From CAVYWD01 sp963772225 (GTDB lineage Bacteria; Myxococcota; Myxococcia; Myxococcales; UBA5297): DNA of 64,000 nucleotides. Each line of letters starts with the position of its first letter. Positions within the stretch are counted from its first letter, which is position 1. This document shows, one piece after another, positions 7,391 to 15,164 of this stretch. A program made the translations under genes and the position numbers. Location: the NCBI GenBank assembly GCA_963772225.1, contig CAVYWD010000001.1, forward strand, positions 868,001-932,000, written 5' to 3'. The notes under the pieces are model-generated. The model was not told the origin of the DNA and searched no databases. It was given only the letters and a program-made list of their open reading frames with translations.

Positions 7391-9652
7391 ATGGCGGAAC
7401 CCGCCGAGCCGTCGCTGCCGCGCCTGCGGCACATTGAAAGGCGACATGCGAGCCCATTCTTCGTCGGCGCGCTTTCGTTGCTTCTATCGACTTCCACTTT
7501 CGCCCAGGACAAGGTGACGCTCGAGCCCATCGTGGTGACGGCGCGCGACGAGGCGAGCGATTCCACCGACTCGACCCTCGGGGCGGCCGCGCCGGACAAG
7601 GCCGCCCTCGCCGCCCGTCGGGCCACTGCCACCGACAGCGGCCAGCTCCTCCTCGACGTTCCGGGGGTGAGCCTCTACGCCCAGGGCGGCCTCTCCAGCC
7701 TCCCGGTGGTTCACGGCCTGGCGGACGACCGCCTTCGCGTCCAGGTCGACGGCGTGGACCTCATGCCCGCCTGCCCCAATCACATGAACTCGGCGCTTTC
7801 CTACGCGGACCCGACGAAAGTCGCCAAGGTCACGGTGTTCTCGGGCATGACGCCGGTCAGCGTCGGAGGCGACAGCATCGGCGGGTCGATCCAGGTCGAG
7901 TCGGCGCCCCCGGAATTCGCCAGCCGCGGCGAGAAAGTCATCGCCCGAGGGCAGGCGGGCTCCTTCTATCGCAGCAATGGCAACGCCTATGGCCACGACC
8001 TCGGCGCCACTCTGGCCACGTCGCTGCTGAGCTTGGCCTACAGCGAATCCAGCTCCCAGTCCGGCAATTTCCACGCCGCGAAAGGCTTCAAGCCCGTCGA
8101 GCCCGGCCGCGAGGGCGGCTCTCCCGTCCCCGCCGACGAAGTCGCGTCGTCTGCCTATGACGGGGCGACCCAGCGGTCGCTCGCCCTTGCTTTGCGATTG
8201 GGACCCCATTTGCTCCAGCTGGATCTCAGCCGGCAGACCGTCGGCTTCGAAGGGTTTCCGAACCAGCGAATGGACATGACCCGAAACGACAACAAGCTCC
8301 TCAACCTGCGCTACAAGGGGCAGTTCTCCTGGGGCGACTTGGAGGGACGCTTCAGCTATCAGGACACGCGCCACGCCATGGACATGGGGCCCGACCGCTA
8401 TGCCTACGGGAACGGCATGCCCATGGATACGCAGGCCTCGACCCTGAGCGCGTCGCTCCAGGGGAACCTCGTCCTTTCGGAGCGCGACATCCTCCGGGTC
8501 GGCATTGAAGCTCAATTCTATACTCTGTACGACTGGTGGCCGGCCGTGGGCGGGGCGATGGGGCCGAATGTTTTCTGGAACATCGACTTCGGGCGTCGCG
8601 ACAAGCTCGATGCCTTCGCCGAGTGGGAGGCGCGATGGAATGAGCGCTGGCTCAGCCAGGTCGGCGTCCGCAGCGACACGGTGACCACCCGCGCCGGGCC
8701 TGTCCAGGGATACGACAATGGCCTCGCCGCCACCTGGGGCAACGACGCGGCCGCTTTCAACGCCGGCAAGAGGGACCGCACCGACCCTAACTGGGACCTG
8801 GCGGCGCTCACCCGCTTCACGCCGTCGCCGGCGCAGGCTTTCGAGGGCGGCTACTCCCGAAAATCCCGCTCGCCCAACCTCTACCAGCGCTACCCGTGGT
8901 CGACGGACCCGATGGCGGCGCTGATGAACAATGTCGTCGGGGACGGCAACGGCTACATCGGCAGAATCGACCTGAAGCCGGAGGTCGCCCATACGCTCAG
9001 CTTCACGGGAGACTGGCACGACTCCGCCCAGCAGAGGTGGGGGGTACAGGCGACCGGCTATTACACCTACGTGCAAGACTTCATCGACGCCGAGCGGTGC
9101 GACTTCGGGCAATGCAGCGCCGCCAACGCCACCGCGGCGACGGAGTTCGTCCTCCTCCAATACGTGAATCGAACCGCACAGCTCTTCGGCCTCGACGTGT
9201 CGGGCCACGCGGTCGTCGCCCAGGCGGAGTCCTGGGGCAGCTTGACCGCGACCGCTGCGCTCGACTACCTGCGCGGCAAGGACCTCTCTACCGGAGACAA
9301 CCTCTTCAACATCATGCCCCCGAACGCAAAGCTCGCGTTGGTTCACCGGCGCAAAGGCTGGACCAACAGAGCCGAAGTCCTTGCGGTCGCCGACAAATCC
9401 CTCGTGTCACGGGTCCGAAACGAGATGCCCACCGGCGGATACTGGTTGGCGAGCTTTCACACCGGCTACGAATGGGCGCGCGTCACTCTGGACCTCGGCG
9501 TCGAGAACCTCTTCAACCGATTCTATTGGAATCCGCTGGGGGGCGCCTACGTCGGACAGGGCCCGTCGATGACGACCAACGGCATTCCCTGGGGCGTCCC
9601 GCTCCCAGGCATGGGGCGCTCGCTCAACGCTGCGCTCAACCTGCATTTCTGA
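7391..9652 (+). CDS. TonB-dependent copper receptor (OprC/NosA-like)
   Basis: A 753-residue outer-membrane TonB-dependent receptor. ATG 7391 has AGGAG 5 nt upstream. A signal peptide ends near STSTFA-Q, followed by a TonB-box-like LEPIVVTA, a plug domain (about 60-180; VDGVDL, GGDSIGGSI) and a 22-strand-type barrel ending in NLHF. The plug carries MPACPNHMNSALSY with C128 and M132 (CxxxM), and the barrel carries RHAMDMG with H328 and M330 (HxM). In Pseudomonas OprC the copper site is exactly a CxxxM plus HxM set, at nearly the same spacing. Inference: high-affinity copper uptake, energised by the TonB encoded 3' of it at 12542. The following lipoproteins are likely in the same operon (25-bp gap). 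A dyad lies upstream. Confidence 0.9.
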   Translation: MAEPAEPSLPRLRHIERRHASPFFVGALSLLLSTSTFAQDKVTLEPIVVTARDEASDSTDSTLGAAAPDKAALAARRATATDSGQLLLDVPGVSLYAQGGLSSLPVVHGLADDRLRVQVDGVDLMPACPNHMNSALSYADPTKVAKVTVFSGMTPVSVGGDSIGGSIQVESAPPEFASRGEKVIARGQAGSFYRSNGNAYGHDLGATLATSLLSLAYSESSSQSGNFHAAKGFKPVEPGREGGSPVPADEVASSAYDGATQRSLALALRLGPHLLQLDLSRQTVGFEGFPNQRMDMTRNDNKLLNLRYKGQFSWGDLEGRFSYQDTRHAMDMGPDRYAYGNGMPMDTQASTLSASLQGNLVLSERDILRVGIEAQFYTLYDWWPAVGGAMGPNVFWNIDFGRRDKLDAFAEWEARWNERWLSQVGVRSDTVTTRAGPVQGYDNGLAATWGNDAAAFNAGKRDRTDPNWDLAALTRFTPSPAQAFEGGYSRKSRSPNLYQRYPWSTDPMAALMNNVVGDGNGYIGRIDLKPEVAHTLSFTGDWHDSAQQRWGVQATGYYTYVQDFIDAERCDFGQCSAANATAATEFVLLQYVNRTAQLFGLDVSGHAVVAQAESWGSLTATAALDYLRGKDLSTGDNLFNIMPPNAKLALVHRRKGWTNRAEVLAVADKSLVSRVRNEMPTGGYWLASFHTGYEWARVTLDLGVENLFNRFYWNPLGGAYVGQGPSMTTNGIPWGVPLPGMGRSLNAALNLHF

Positions 9653-9677
9653 GCGGCCGCGACCCCAAGGCAATTCC

Positions 9678-11117
9678 ATGACCCTCCCCACAGCCTTTCA
9701 TCGAAGACCGGCCCGCTCGCTCGCCTTGATTTCTTTGGCGGCCGCGGCGCTCGGGGCTTGTCCGAGGCAGGGGGACGCCGTGCTGGCGCTCTCCCAGACC
9801 ATCGGCTTCGCCGCCGCTCCTGCCCCGGCGGCCGACCAGACTCAGGCGACGGTCTCGGCCACCGCCAGCTCGGGCCTCCCGGTCACCTACAGCAGCGCCA
9901 CGCCGTCCCTCTGCTCGGTCGACGGCGGCAGCGGCGCCGTGACCGCCGCGGGGGCCGGCACCTGCACCATTGCGGCAAATCAGGCTGGCGACGACTGCTA
10001 CGCCCCGGCCCCGCAAGTCACCCAGGACGTCGTCTTCTTGCTTTCCGATTCGCTCGCCTTCTCTTCAGCTCCGCTCATGAGCTTGTACGACCGGGCGACC
10101 GTCTTTGCGGTCGACGGCTTCGGGCTGCCGGTGAGCTATTCCAGCTCGACGCCCTCCGTCTGCTCGGTGGACGGCGCCACCGGGCTCGTCACGGCCCTGT
10201 CCACCGGCGATTGCGCCATCGTCGCCAGCGCGGGATCGCTGCAGGCGACCCAGACGCTGACCGTCTCCGCGCCCTCCGGGCTCTCGCCTCCCGGCGCTCC
10301 CTCCGGCGTCGTCGCCACCGCGGGGAGCACGTCGGGCGAGGTGACGATCCGCGTCGGCGCCACGGCGAGCGGGGGCAGTCCCATCACCGGGTACACGGTC
10401 TCGTCCAGCCCACCCGGCATTCAGGCGACGCGCGCGGGGTCGCCCGTGTCCGTCACGTGCCCTGGGTCGTGCGCGGGATACAGCTTTGCCGTGACGGCGA
10501 CGAACGCGCTCGGCTCGAGCTCGCCGTCCGTTTCGGCCCACGTCGTCACCGCCTACGACGTCATCGCGACGTTCTACGAGCCGGACACCCAGCCGAACAA
10601 TTCGATATTCATCGGCTCCTTCAGGCTCGACGCGACGACATCGGTCGTTTCAGCGCTTCAAGGCAAGCTAAGCGAATCCATGACCGGCGGCGCGACGCCC
10701 TATCCTCACGACACCATGACGTGGCTTTCGCTCAGCCACCCGTTGTCTTCGGCCGCGGTGACGCTGGGAGGCATTCAGGGATTGCTGGTGACCACCTTCT
10801 TGAATGATTCGACCGATACGCTTTCCAGCAATCCCACGTTCGGCGGCGCCGATGGCTGGTCGCCTGGCACGGGGATGGGCCTCTACTTCGGCTATCCAGG
10901 CGCAAACCCCGGCAACGCCTACGCGAGGGTCTTCATCAATACGACCGACCCTTTGGCGCCGTTGACCTTGGACCAGATCGACGAGCTCGCCTACGCCGAC
11001 TGCACGCCTGGCGGCATGATGGGCGCCTCCTGCATGACCGGGACGGCCGCGGCAGGCTACGGAGCGGTCGGGACCATGAGCGGCCATCCGGTGTCCCAGG
11101 TCACCACCCGGCAGTGA
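9678..11117 (+). CDS. Lipoprotein A with Big-like/FN3 repeats and Cys/Met C-terminal domain
   Basis: 479 residues. A signal peptide ends in the lipobox LGAC (Cys28), so the protein is likely lipidated and exported. Then come two Ig-like (bacterial Big-type) repeats with the recurring LPVxYSSxTPSxCSVDG and TGxCxIxA, and an FN3-like domain (PGAPSGVVATAGS to YSFAVTATNALGSSSPS). The last 185 residues (about 292-479) form a domain shared with the next protein: FYEPDTQPNNSIFIGSF, LSHPLSSAAVTLGG, GLLVTTF, IDELAYADC. It ends in C442-TPGGMMGASC-M453, a cluster of two Cys and three Met. I know of no named family. Inference: extracellular or surface copper-binding partner of the receptor encoded just upstream; a plain surface adhesin is the alternative. 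Confidence 0.75.
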   Translation: MTLPTAFHRRPARSLALISLAAAALGACPRQGDAVLALSQTIGFAAAPAPAADQTQATVSATASSGLPVTYSSATPSLCSVDGGSGAVTAAGAGTCTIAANQAGDDCYAPAPQVTQDVVFLLSDSLAFSSAPLMSLYDRATVFAVDGFGLPVSYSSSTPSVCSVDGATGLVTALSTGDCAIVASAGSLQATQTLTVSAPSGLSPPGAPSGVVATAGSTSGEVTIRVGATASGGSPITGYTVSSSPPGIQATRAGSPVSVTCPGSCAGYSFAVTATNALGSSSPSVSAHVVTAYDVIATFYEPDTQPNNSIFIGSFRLDATTSVVSALQGKLSESMTGGATPYPHDTMTWLSLSHPLSSAAVTLGGIQGLLVTTFLNDSTDTLSSNPTFGGADGWSPGTGMGLYFGYPGANPGNAYARVFINTTDPLAPLTLDQIDELAYADCTPGGMMGASCMTGTAAAGYGAVGTMSGHPVSQVTTRQ

Positions 11118-11305
11118 CACCCGACCAACTCCACCGGTCGCTCGGGTTTGAGAAAGTGAGCTTGATTTGAACGACTCAGAGGGTTTCAAAAACATTCCCA
11201 TTCGAAGAGCGATTGACCAGCAACCCATTATCGACGCGAGGCTGCGCCGCAACAGTCGCCAGGATGCCTCGGCGACTGAAAGGCGCAACCTCGCCAGGAG
11301 ATGAC

Positions 11306-12199
11306 ATGAGAAAGACGCGAATACTCTCGATGGCGGCCAGCGCCGCCCTCTTCGCCTGCGGCGGCAGCAGCGGCACCGCGCCCGGCTCGCCCACGGAGGT
11401 CAGCGTCGCCCAAGGCGCCACGGCCGGCACGGCGATCGTGAGCTTCACCGCTCCCGCTTCCTCTGGCAGCAGCGCCATCTCCGGCTACACCGTCACCGCG
11501 AGCCCCGGCGGCATCAGCGCGAGCGGCACCTCTTCTCCCATCACGCTCAGCGGGCTGGGCCCGAAGACCGCCTACTCGTACGCCGTGGCGGCAGAGAGCA
11601 GCGCGGGCAGCTCGACGCCGGCGACCACAGGGCTTCTGAGGTTCTACTCCGTGGTCGAGACCTTCCATGAGCCGATGACCCAGCCGAATGACACCATTTT
11701 CACCGGGACCTTCACCTACGACTCTACAAACCAGGTCGTCTCGAATCTCACCGGCTCCTTGACCGAATCCATGACCAAGGTCGACGACGCCTATGGGCCG
11801 CCCATGACCACCGTCGCCCTCACCCACCCGCTCTCCTCGACGGCGGCCACGCTCGGCGGAGTGGACGGCCTGCTGGTCACCACGTTCGCGCTGTCGACCC
11901 CCGATACCTTCGACCCTTCGGGCTTCGCGCCCGGCGGCACGCAATATTACGGGCTCAGCACGGGCGCCGCGAAGCCGGGCGCCGGCGGAACAGGCAATGC
12001 CTACGCGATGATCTTCGTCAATACGGCCGACCCGACGACCGCGCTCGCGCAGGCTCAGATTGACGAGCTGGCGTACGCGGACTGCACCGCCGGGGGAATG
12101 ATGATGACGACGTGCATGACCGGAACGACCGTCGCGGGATACGGCAAGACCGGCACCATGAAGGGCTACCCCGTGTCCGAGGTCGTCGCGGAGCAGTAG
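11306..12199 (+). CDS. Lipoprotein B, paralogue of lipoprotein A C-terminal domain
   Basis: 297 residues, ATG with AGGAG 5 nt upstream. A lipobox LFAC (Cys18) ends the signal, followed by one FN3-like domain (about 28-110) and then the same C-terminal domain as lipoprotein A (about 115-297): FHEPMTQPNDTIFTGTF, LTHPLSSTAATLGGVDGLLVTTF, NAYAMIFVNT, IDELAYADC. The Cys/Met motif is kept: C260-TAGGMMMTTC-M271, then TGT, GYG, GTM and PVS at identical spacing. Conservation of this tail across two otherwise diverged proteins suggests it is functional. The 188-bp gap after lipoprotein A shows no terminator. The gene ends just before dispersed repeat copy B. The function is not established; its position argues for metal handling at the cell surface. 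Confidence 0.75.
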   Translation: MRKTRILSMAASAALFACGGSSGTAPGSPTEVSVAQGATAGTAIVSFTAPASSGSSAISGYTVTASPGGISASGTSSPITLSGLGPKTAYSYAVAAESSAGSSTPATTGLLRFYSVVETFHEPMTQPNDTIFTGTFTYDSTNQVVSNLTGSLTESMTKVDDAYGPPMTTVALTHPLSSTAATLGGVDGLLVTTFALSTPDTFDPSGFAPGGTQYYGLSTGAAKPGAGGTGNAYAMIFVNTADPTTALAQAQIDELAYADCTAGGMMMTTCMTGTTVAGYGKTGTMKGYPVSEVVAEQ

Positions 12200-12224
12200 C
12201 CCCTCCGGCGCCAACTCCGGATTC

Positions 12225-12417
12225 GTCCCTTCGGCGCAAAATCTTGCGCAGGATGGCAAAGACTTCAGGCTCCAGGCTCCAGGCTCCAGGCTCCAGGCTC
12301 CAGGCTCCAGGCTCCAGGCTCCAGGCTCCAGGCTCCAGGCTCCATGAACAGCAGTACCTGAAGCCGGGGTCTGGAGCCTAAGGCAACCCTCGTTGGTTCC
12401 GGCTCGGCCGGATTAGG
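12225..12417 (+). repeat. Dispersed fold-back repeat, copy B (full, expanded)
   Basis: Fullest copy. Left end GTCCCTTCGGCG, then a hairpin GCGCAA-AATC-TTGCGC, GATGGCAAAGACTT, an expanded run of CAGGCTC units, a loop GAACAGCAGTACCTGAAGCC, the complementary arm GTCTGGAGCCTAAGG, and the right end CAACCCTCGTTGGTTCCGGC to GGATTAGG. AGGCTCCAG on the left is the exact reverse complement of CTGGAGCCT on the right, so the element can fold back on itself. The lipoprotein B stop (12197) is followed by TAGCCCCTCCGGCG, a partial extra copy of the left end. Confidence 0.8.
12266..12342 (+). repeat. 11 x 7-bp CAGGCTC tandem array inside copy B
   Basis: Eleven perfect head-to-tail CAGGCTC units. Other copies of the element carry only one to about four interrupted units here, so this is a local expansion typical of slipped-strand replication. 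Because the unit is 7 bp, changes in copy number would shift any reading frame passing through it. Confidence 0.9.
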
Positions 12418-12541
12418 AGAGTCGCCGTTGCGCGGCCCGCTCCCCTTGGGCTGCCCGGGAATCGGACCGGGCTCCTGCGACGTCGCGGAGACGCAGTCGA
12501 CGACCCCGAGCCGACCCTTCGCCCGAACCGGGAGCAAGGCC

Positions 12542-13303
12542 ATGTTCCGCTCTCTGACGGCCCCCTCGACCTCAGGCCCCTGGAGGCGAGCCCTGCTCTT
12601 CGCGGCTTCGGGCGCGCTCCATGCGGGCATCGTGCTGGCTTTCGTCCTGTCGTCGAAGGCGCCTCCCCCGCTGCGCCCTGAGCGCTCGGCCCCGACCGTG
12701 TTCTTCGCCGGGCCGAAGCCCAGCGCGGCGACCGCGCGCGCGGCCTCGACCCGCCCGCCGGCAATCCTCGCCAGGCAGCGCGCGACTCCCCCTCCGGCCT
12801 CCGCCGGACCAAAGGCGCCTGCGCCGCTCGCCCCGAAAGGCCCGCGGAGCCTGTCGCCGAGCGAGCCGCCTCGAAGCCTTCCGCCTGCTTCCGAGGAGAA
12901 GTCTTTGGCCGAGGTCGGCGGCACCGCGCCCGAGCCGCCGTCCGCCGCAGGCGGCGGCAGGGTCAGCGCCCCTGAGGCGCTCGCCACCGACCTGCCGGGC
13001 CGCAGCACCGAATCGCCATCGCCCAAGGCGGCGAGCCCTGCCGACCTCGCGTCGATCGGTGCGCGAGTCGCGCGAGCGCTCGTCTATCCGCCGCTGGCGC
13101 GCCGCCGGAAGTGGCAAGGGCGCGTGCTCGTGGCGTTCACTCTGCGAATCGACGGTTTCGTCGAGGGGGTCGAGATCCGCGAGACCTCCGGCCACCCGCT
13201 GCTCGACCAGGAAGCGGCGAGCGCGATCCTCCGCGCTTCGCCGTTTCCCGCGCCCGGCGTCGAGCTGGCCGTCGTGGTGCCGGTGACGTTTCAGCTTCAA
13301 TAG
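12542..13303 (+). CDS. tonB: TonB energy-transducing protein
   Basis: 253 residues. A short cytoplasmic N-terminus is followed by one membrane helix (about 17-37, ALLFAASGALHAGIVLAFVL), a long Pro/Ala-rich periplasmic spacer (about 40-165) and a TonB C-terminal domain (about 170-253) with the diagnostic YPPLARRRKWQGRVLVAF, a GxVxxVxI-type segment, HPLLDQEAASAILRASPF and PVTFQLQ. It links ExbB/ExbD proton-motive energy to outer-membrane receptors; neither ExbB nor ExbD is in the window. The position after the copper receptor and its lipoproteins suggests a dedicated TonB. It is separated from them by repeat copy B, so independent transcription is possible. The start at 12542 was chosen because the membrane helix begins soon after; upstream in-frame codons add repeat-derived sequence. 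Confidence 0.9.
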   Translation: MFRSLTAPSTSGPWRRALLFAASGALHAGIVLAFVLSSKAPPPLRPERSAPTVFFAGPKPSAATARAASTRPPAILARQRATPPPASAGPKAPAPLAPKGPRSLSPSEPPRSLPPASEEKSLAEVGGTAPEPPSAAGGGRVSAPEALATDLPGRSTESPSPKAASPADLASIGARVARALVYPPLARRRKWQGRVLVAFTLRIDGFVEGVEIRETSGHPLLDQEAASAILRASPFPAPGVELAVVVPVTFQLQ

Positions 13304-13764
13304 AATTCGGTCAAGCCTTCGAGGGCCGCGGCAGGTCCTCTCTGACACGCTGGTCATCCGATACCCGGTCGTCGCCGCCCACTTGGCGCCGCAGGAGATT
13401 CCGCCACCGGTCCCGCGGCAGCGGCGCGAGGGGCTGACGCGCTCCGACGGGCTCCTCACGATGCAAGCCCTCGAGCTCTCGAGCAATGAGGTGCCTGGCT
13501 CGGGCGGAAACCTTTTCTTCCCCCCTTCCGCTCGTTTTTTGTCCAGTTCAACGCGCGACGCGCTCGGTCGCCTGGCCGCGTTGCCGCGCGTTGCCGCGCG
13601 GTGTCGGCCGGGACCCGCAGGGTCCGTTCGCTCCACCGCGCTCGGCCAGGTCCGAAAAGTGCTTCAAGGTGCCACCGGCCGCGACGCGTCAGGCATATCG
13701 CCTTCGACCGCGCCGACCGGCCCGGCGTCTCGCAAGTCCCGCAGTACCTCAAGGCTCTCGAGCA
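13304..13764. other. Intergenic region between tonB and chemosensory cluster
   Basis: 461 bases without a convincing gene. Open frames here are Arg/Pro/Ser-rich and resemble nothing. No strong terminator, tandem repeat or copy of the dispersed repeat was seen. It presumably holds the promoter of the chemosensory operon. Confidence 0.5.
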
Positions 13765-14226
13765 ATGGCCCTTCCTTCCGAAGCCCCCGTCCTCCCGGTC
13801 AGCGAGTCTCGTCGTGGGCTCGAGTGCCTCATCGGTCGGGGCCGCTTCGGAGTCCCGGTCGAGGCGGTTCACCAGGTCCTCACCTGCGAGGTCGGCGCCC
13901 CTCCGCCCCTGGCGCAGCCCTGGGTCGGCGGGGTGGGCCTCCACGAGGGGCACCTCCTCATCTCCATCGCGCTCTTCCCTGTCCAGCGGACCTACCACCG
14001 TCAGATCAAGGGCATCTGGCTCAGCGTCCGAGGCGCGCCCTCGGAGTTCATGCTGGAGGTCGGCCGCGTCGCCACGTTCGTCGAGGCCCGGCTCCTGACC
14101 AACCTGGTCTCCATCGGGAAGAACCGCTTACCGGGCTACGTCACCGCGGCCAGCGCCCCAGGCTCGCGGTCCATCGGCTGGATCCACGTCGAGCCCATGC
14201 TGCGCGAGCTGGCCGGAGTCGTGTGA
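13765..14226 (+). CDS. CheW-like chemosensory coupling protein
   Basis: 153 residues with the CheW fold pattern: GLECLIGRGRFGVPVEAVHQVL, PPLAQPWVGGVGLHEGHLLISIAL, a later V-x3-RLLTNLVS segment and a final IGWIHVEPMLREL. CheW domains bridge receptors and CheA in chemosensory arrays. This one departs from the canonical NLRG motif (here GVGLHEG), so it may be a specialised coupler or array adaptor. It is first in a tightly packed cluster, overlapping the next gene by GTGA if that gene starts at 14223. ATG 13765 was chosen because the longer frame upstream encodes Arg-rich sequence typical of non-coding high-GC DNA. Confidence 0.75.
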   Translation: MALPSEAPVLPVSESRRGLECLIGRGRFGVPVEAVHQVLTCEVGAPPPLAQPWVGGVGLHEGHLLISIALFPVQRTYHRQIKGIWLSVRGAPSEFMLEVGRVATFVEARLLTNLVSIGKNRLPGYVTAASAPGSRSIGWIHVEPMLRELAGVV

Positions 14227-15164
14227 AGACCATGGTCGCCCTGAAGACAGCGCCGGCGGTGGTCCTGGTCCGCGGGCCGTCGAGCCCTCTGGTGAACGAG
14301 GCGTGCGTCCTGGCCGGCGTCCGGGCGGCGCCGCTCGAGGACGGCGGCGCGCTCGCCTTCGGCGCCTCGCTGGTGATCGCCGAGCTGGCCGCCGGCGACC
14401 GCCGCGTTCCCAAGCCCGCCCTCGATGCCGTCGCGCAGTCGGCAGGGCGCGCCCGGCTCCTGCTTCTCTGCGCCGACCCCCTCGTGCGCCCGTACCTCTC
14501 CACCCAGGGCGGACGGGTGATCATGCTCGGGCCGCCACACAGCGCTGGGCGGATCGCGTCCCGCATCCGCGTCCTGACCTCCGACGGCGGCTCGGACAGC
14601 GCCCCCGGCCCCCTCGAGCGACGCGAGCGCCTCACCGACCGCCTCTGGGTCTGCGCCTTTCGGTCGGCGGGCTGCTCGCCGGGCGTCGACCTCGAGCTCA
14701 CCGACGGCGGGGGGCTCACGGCCGTGATCGCCCCGCCTCGAGGCGAGGCCAAGCCCGAGCTTTTGCGCGCAGCGCTCGACCTGCTCGCGCGAGAGCGCGG
14801 CGACGAGGCCCGGCTGCGAGAGCTGCCCGAGCTGGCCGGCTCCTGCGGCGTGGTGAACCTCTCGCCCGCGGGCGATTGCTGGCTCTTCTGCTGGCCGAGC
14901 GCGGCCTGGCCGCTGTGGCTTCACTCCCCCCAGAGGCTCCCCGCGCACGCGTCCATCGCCGGGCGGTCGGCGCGGGCGCGCGCCTGGTCCATGGGGGCCG
15001 CGCCCGGCGACGTCTTGCTCGCGAGCACGGCGCCGCTCGGAGACGAGGCGCCACTCCGACGCGCGGCGGAGGAGGGCGGTCCGTCGGCGGTGGACCGGGT
15101 CGCCGCGGCGTCCGCGGGAGCCGAGGCCCCGCTGTGCGGCCTGGTGGCGGAGGTGCATGGATGA
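14223..15164 (+). CDS. Unknown protein inside chemosensory operon
   Basis: 313 residues if begun at GTG 14223 (GTGA overlap, GGAG 4 nt upstream), or 310 from ATG 14232. No family recognised. Residues about 1-110 read like a degenerate receiver domain: alternating hydrophobic strands (VVLVRG, SLVIAEL, RLLLLCADPLVRPYL, VIMLGPP) without an Asp acceptor in the usual context. The rest has a central beta-rich part (RLWVCAFRSAGCSPGVDLEL, GLTAVIAPP) and a C-terminal segment with GDCWLFCWPSAAWPLWLHSP. It overlaps the following REC-DUF4388 gene by ATGA and is co-oriented with the whole cluster, so it should work in the same signalling pathway. No signal peptide or membrane helix is obvious. Confidence 0.65.
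   Translation: MKTMVALKTAPAVVLVRGPSSPLVNEACVLAGVRAAPLEDGGALAFGASLVIAELAAGDRRVPKPALDAVAQSAGRARLLLLCADPLVRPYLSTQGGRVIMLGPPHSAGRIASRIRVLTSDGGSDSAPGPLERRERLTDRLWVCAFRSAGCSPGVDLELTDGGGLTAVIAPPRGEAKPELLRAALDLLARERGDEARLRELPELAGSCGVVNLSPAGDCWLFCWPSAAWPLWLHSPQRLPAHASIAGRSARARAWSMGAAPGDVLLASTAPLGDEAPLRRAAEEGGPSAVDRVAAASAGAEAPLCGLVAEVHG

Noticed and set aside
12266..12342. Possible CRISPR array
   Set aside because: Units are 7 bp and contiguous, with no spacers; it is a simple tandem expansion.
12112..12381. Open frame encoding SRLQAPG repeats across repeat copy B
   Set aside because: The peptide is only a translation of the CAGGCTC array; the frame is not kept at this position in the other copies and has no ribosome site.
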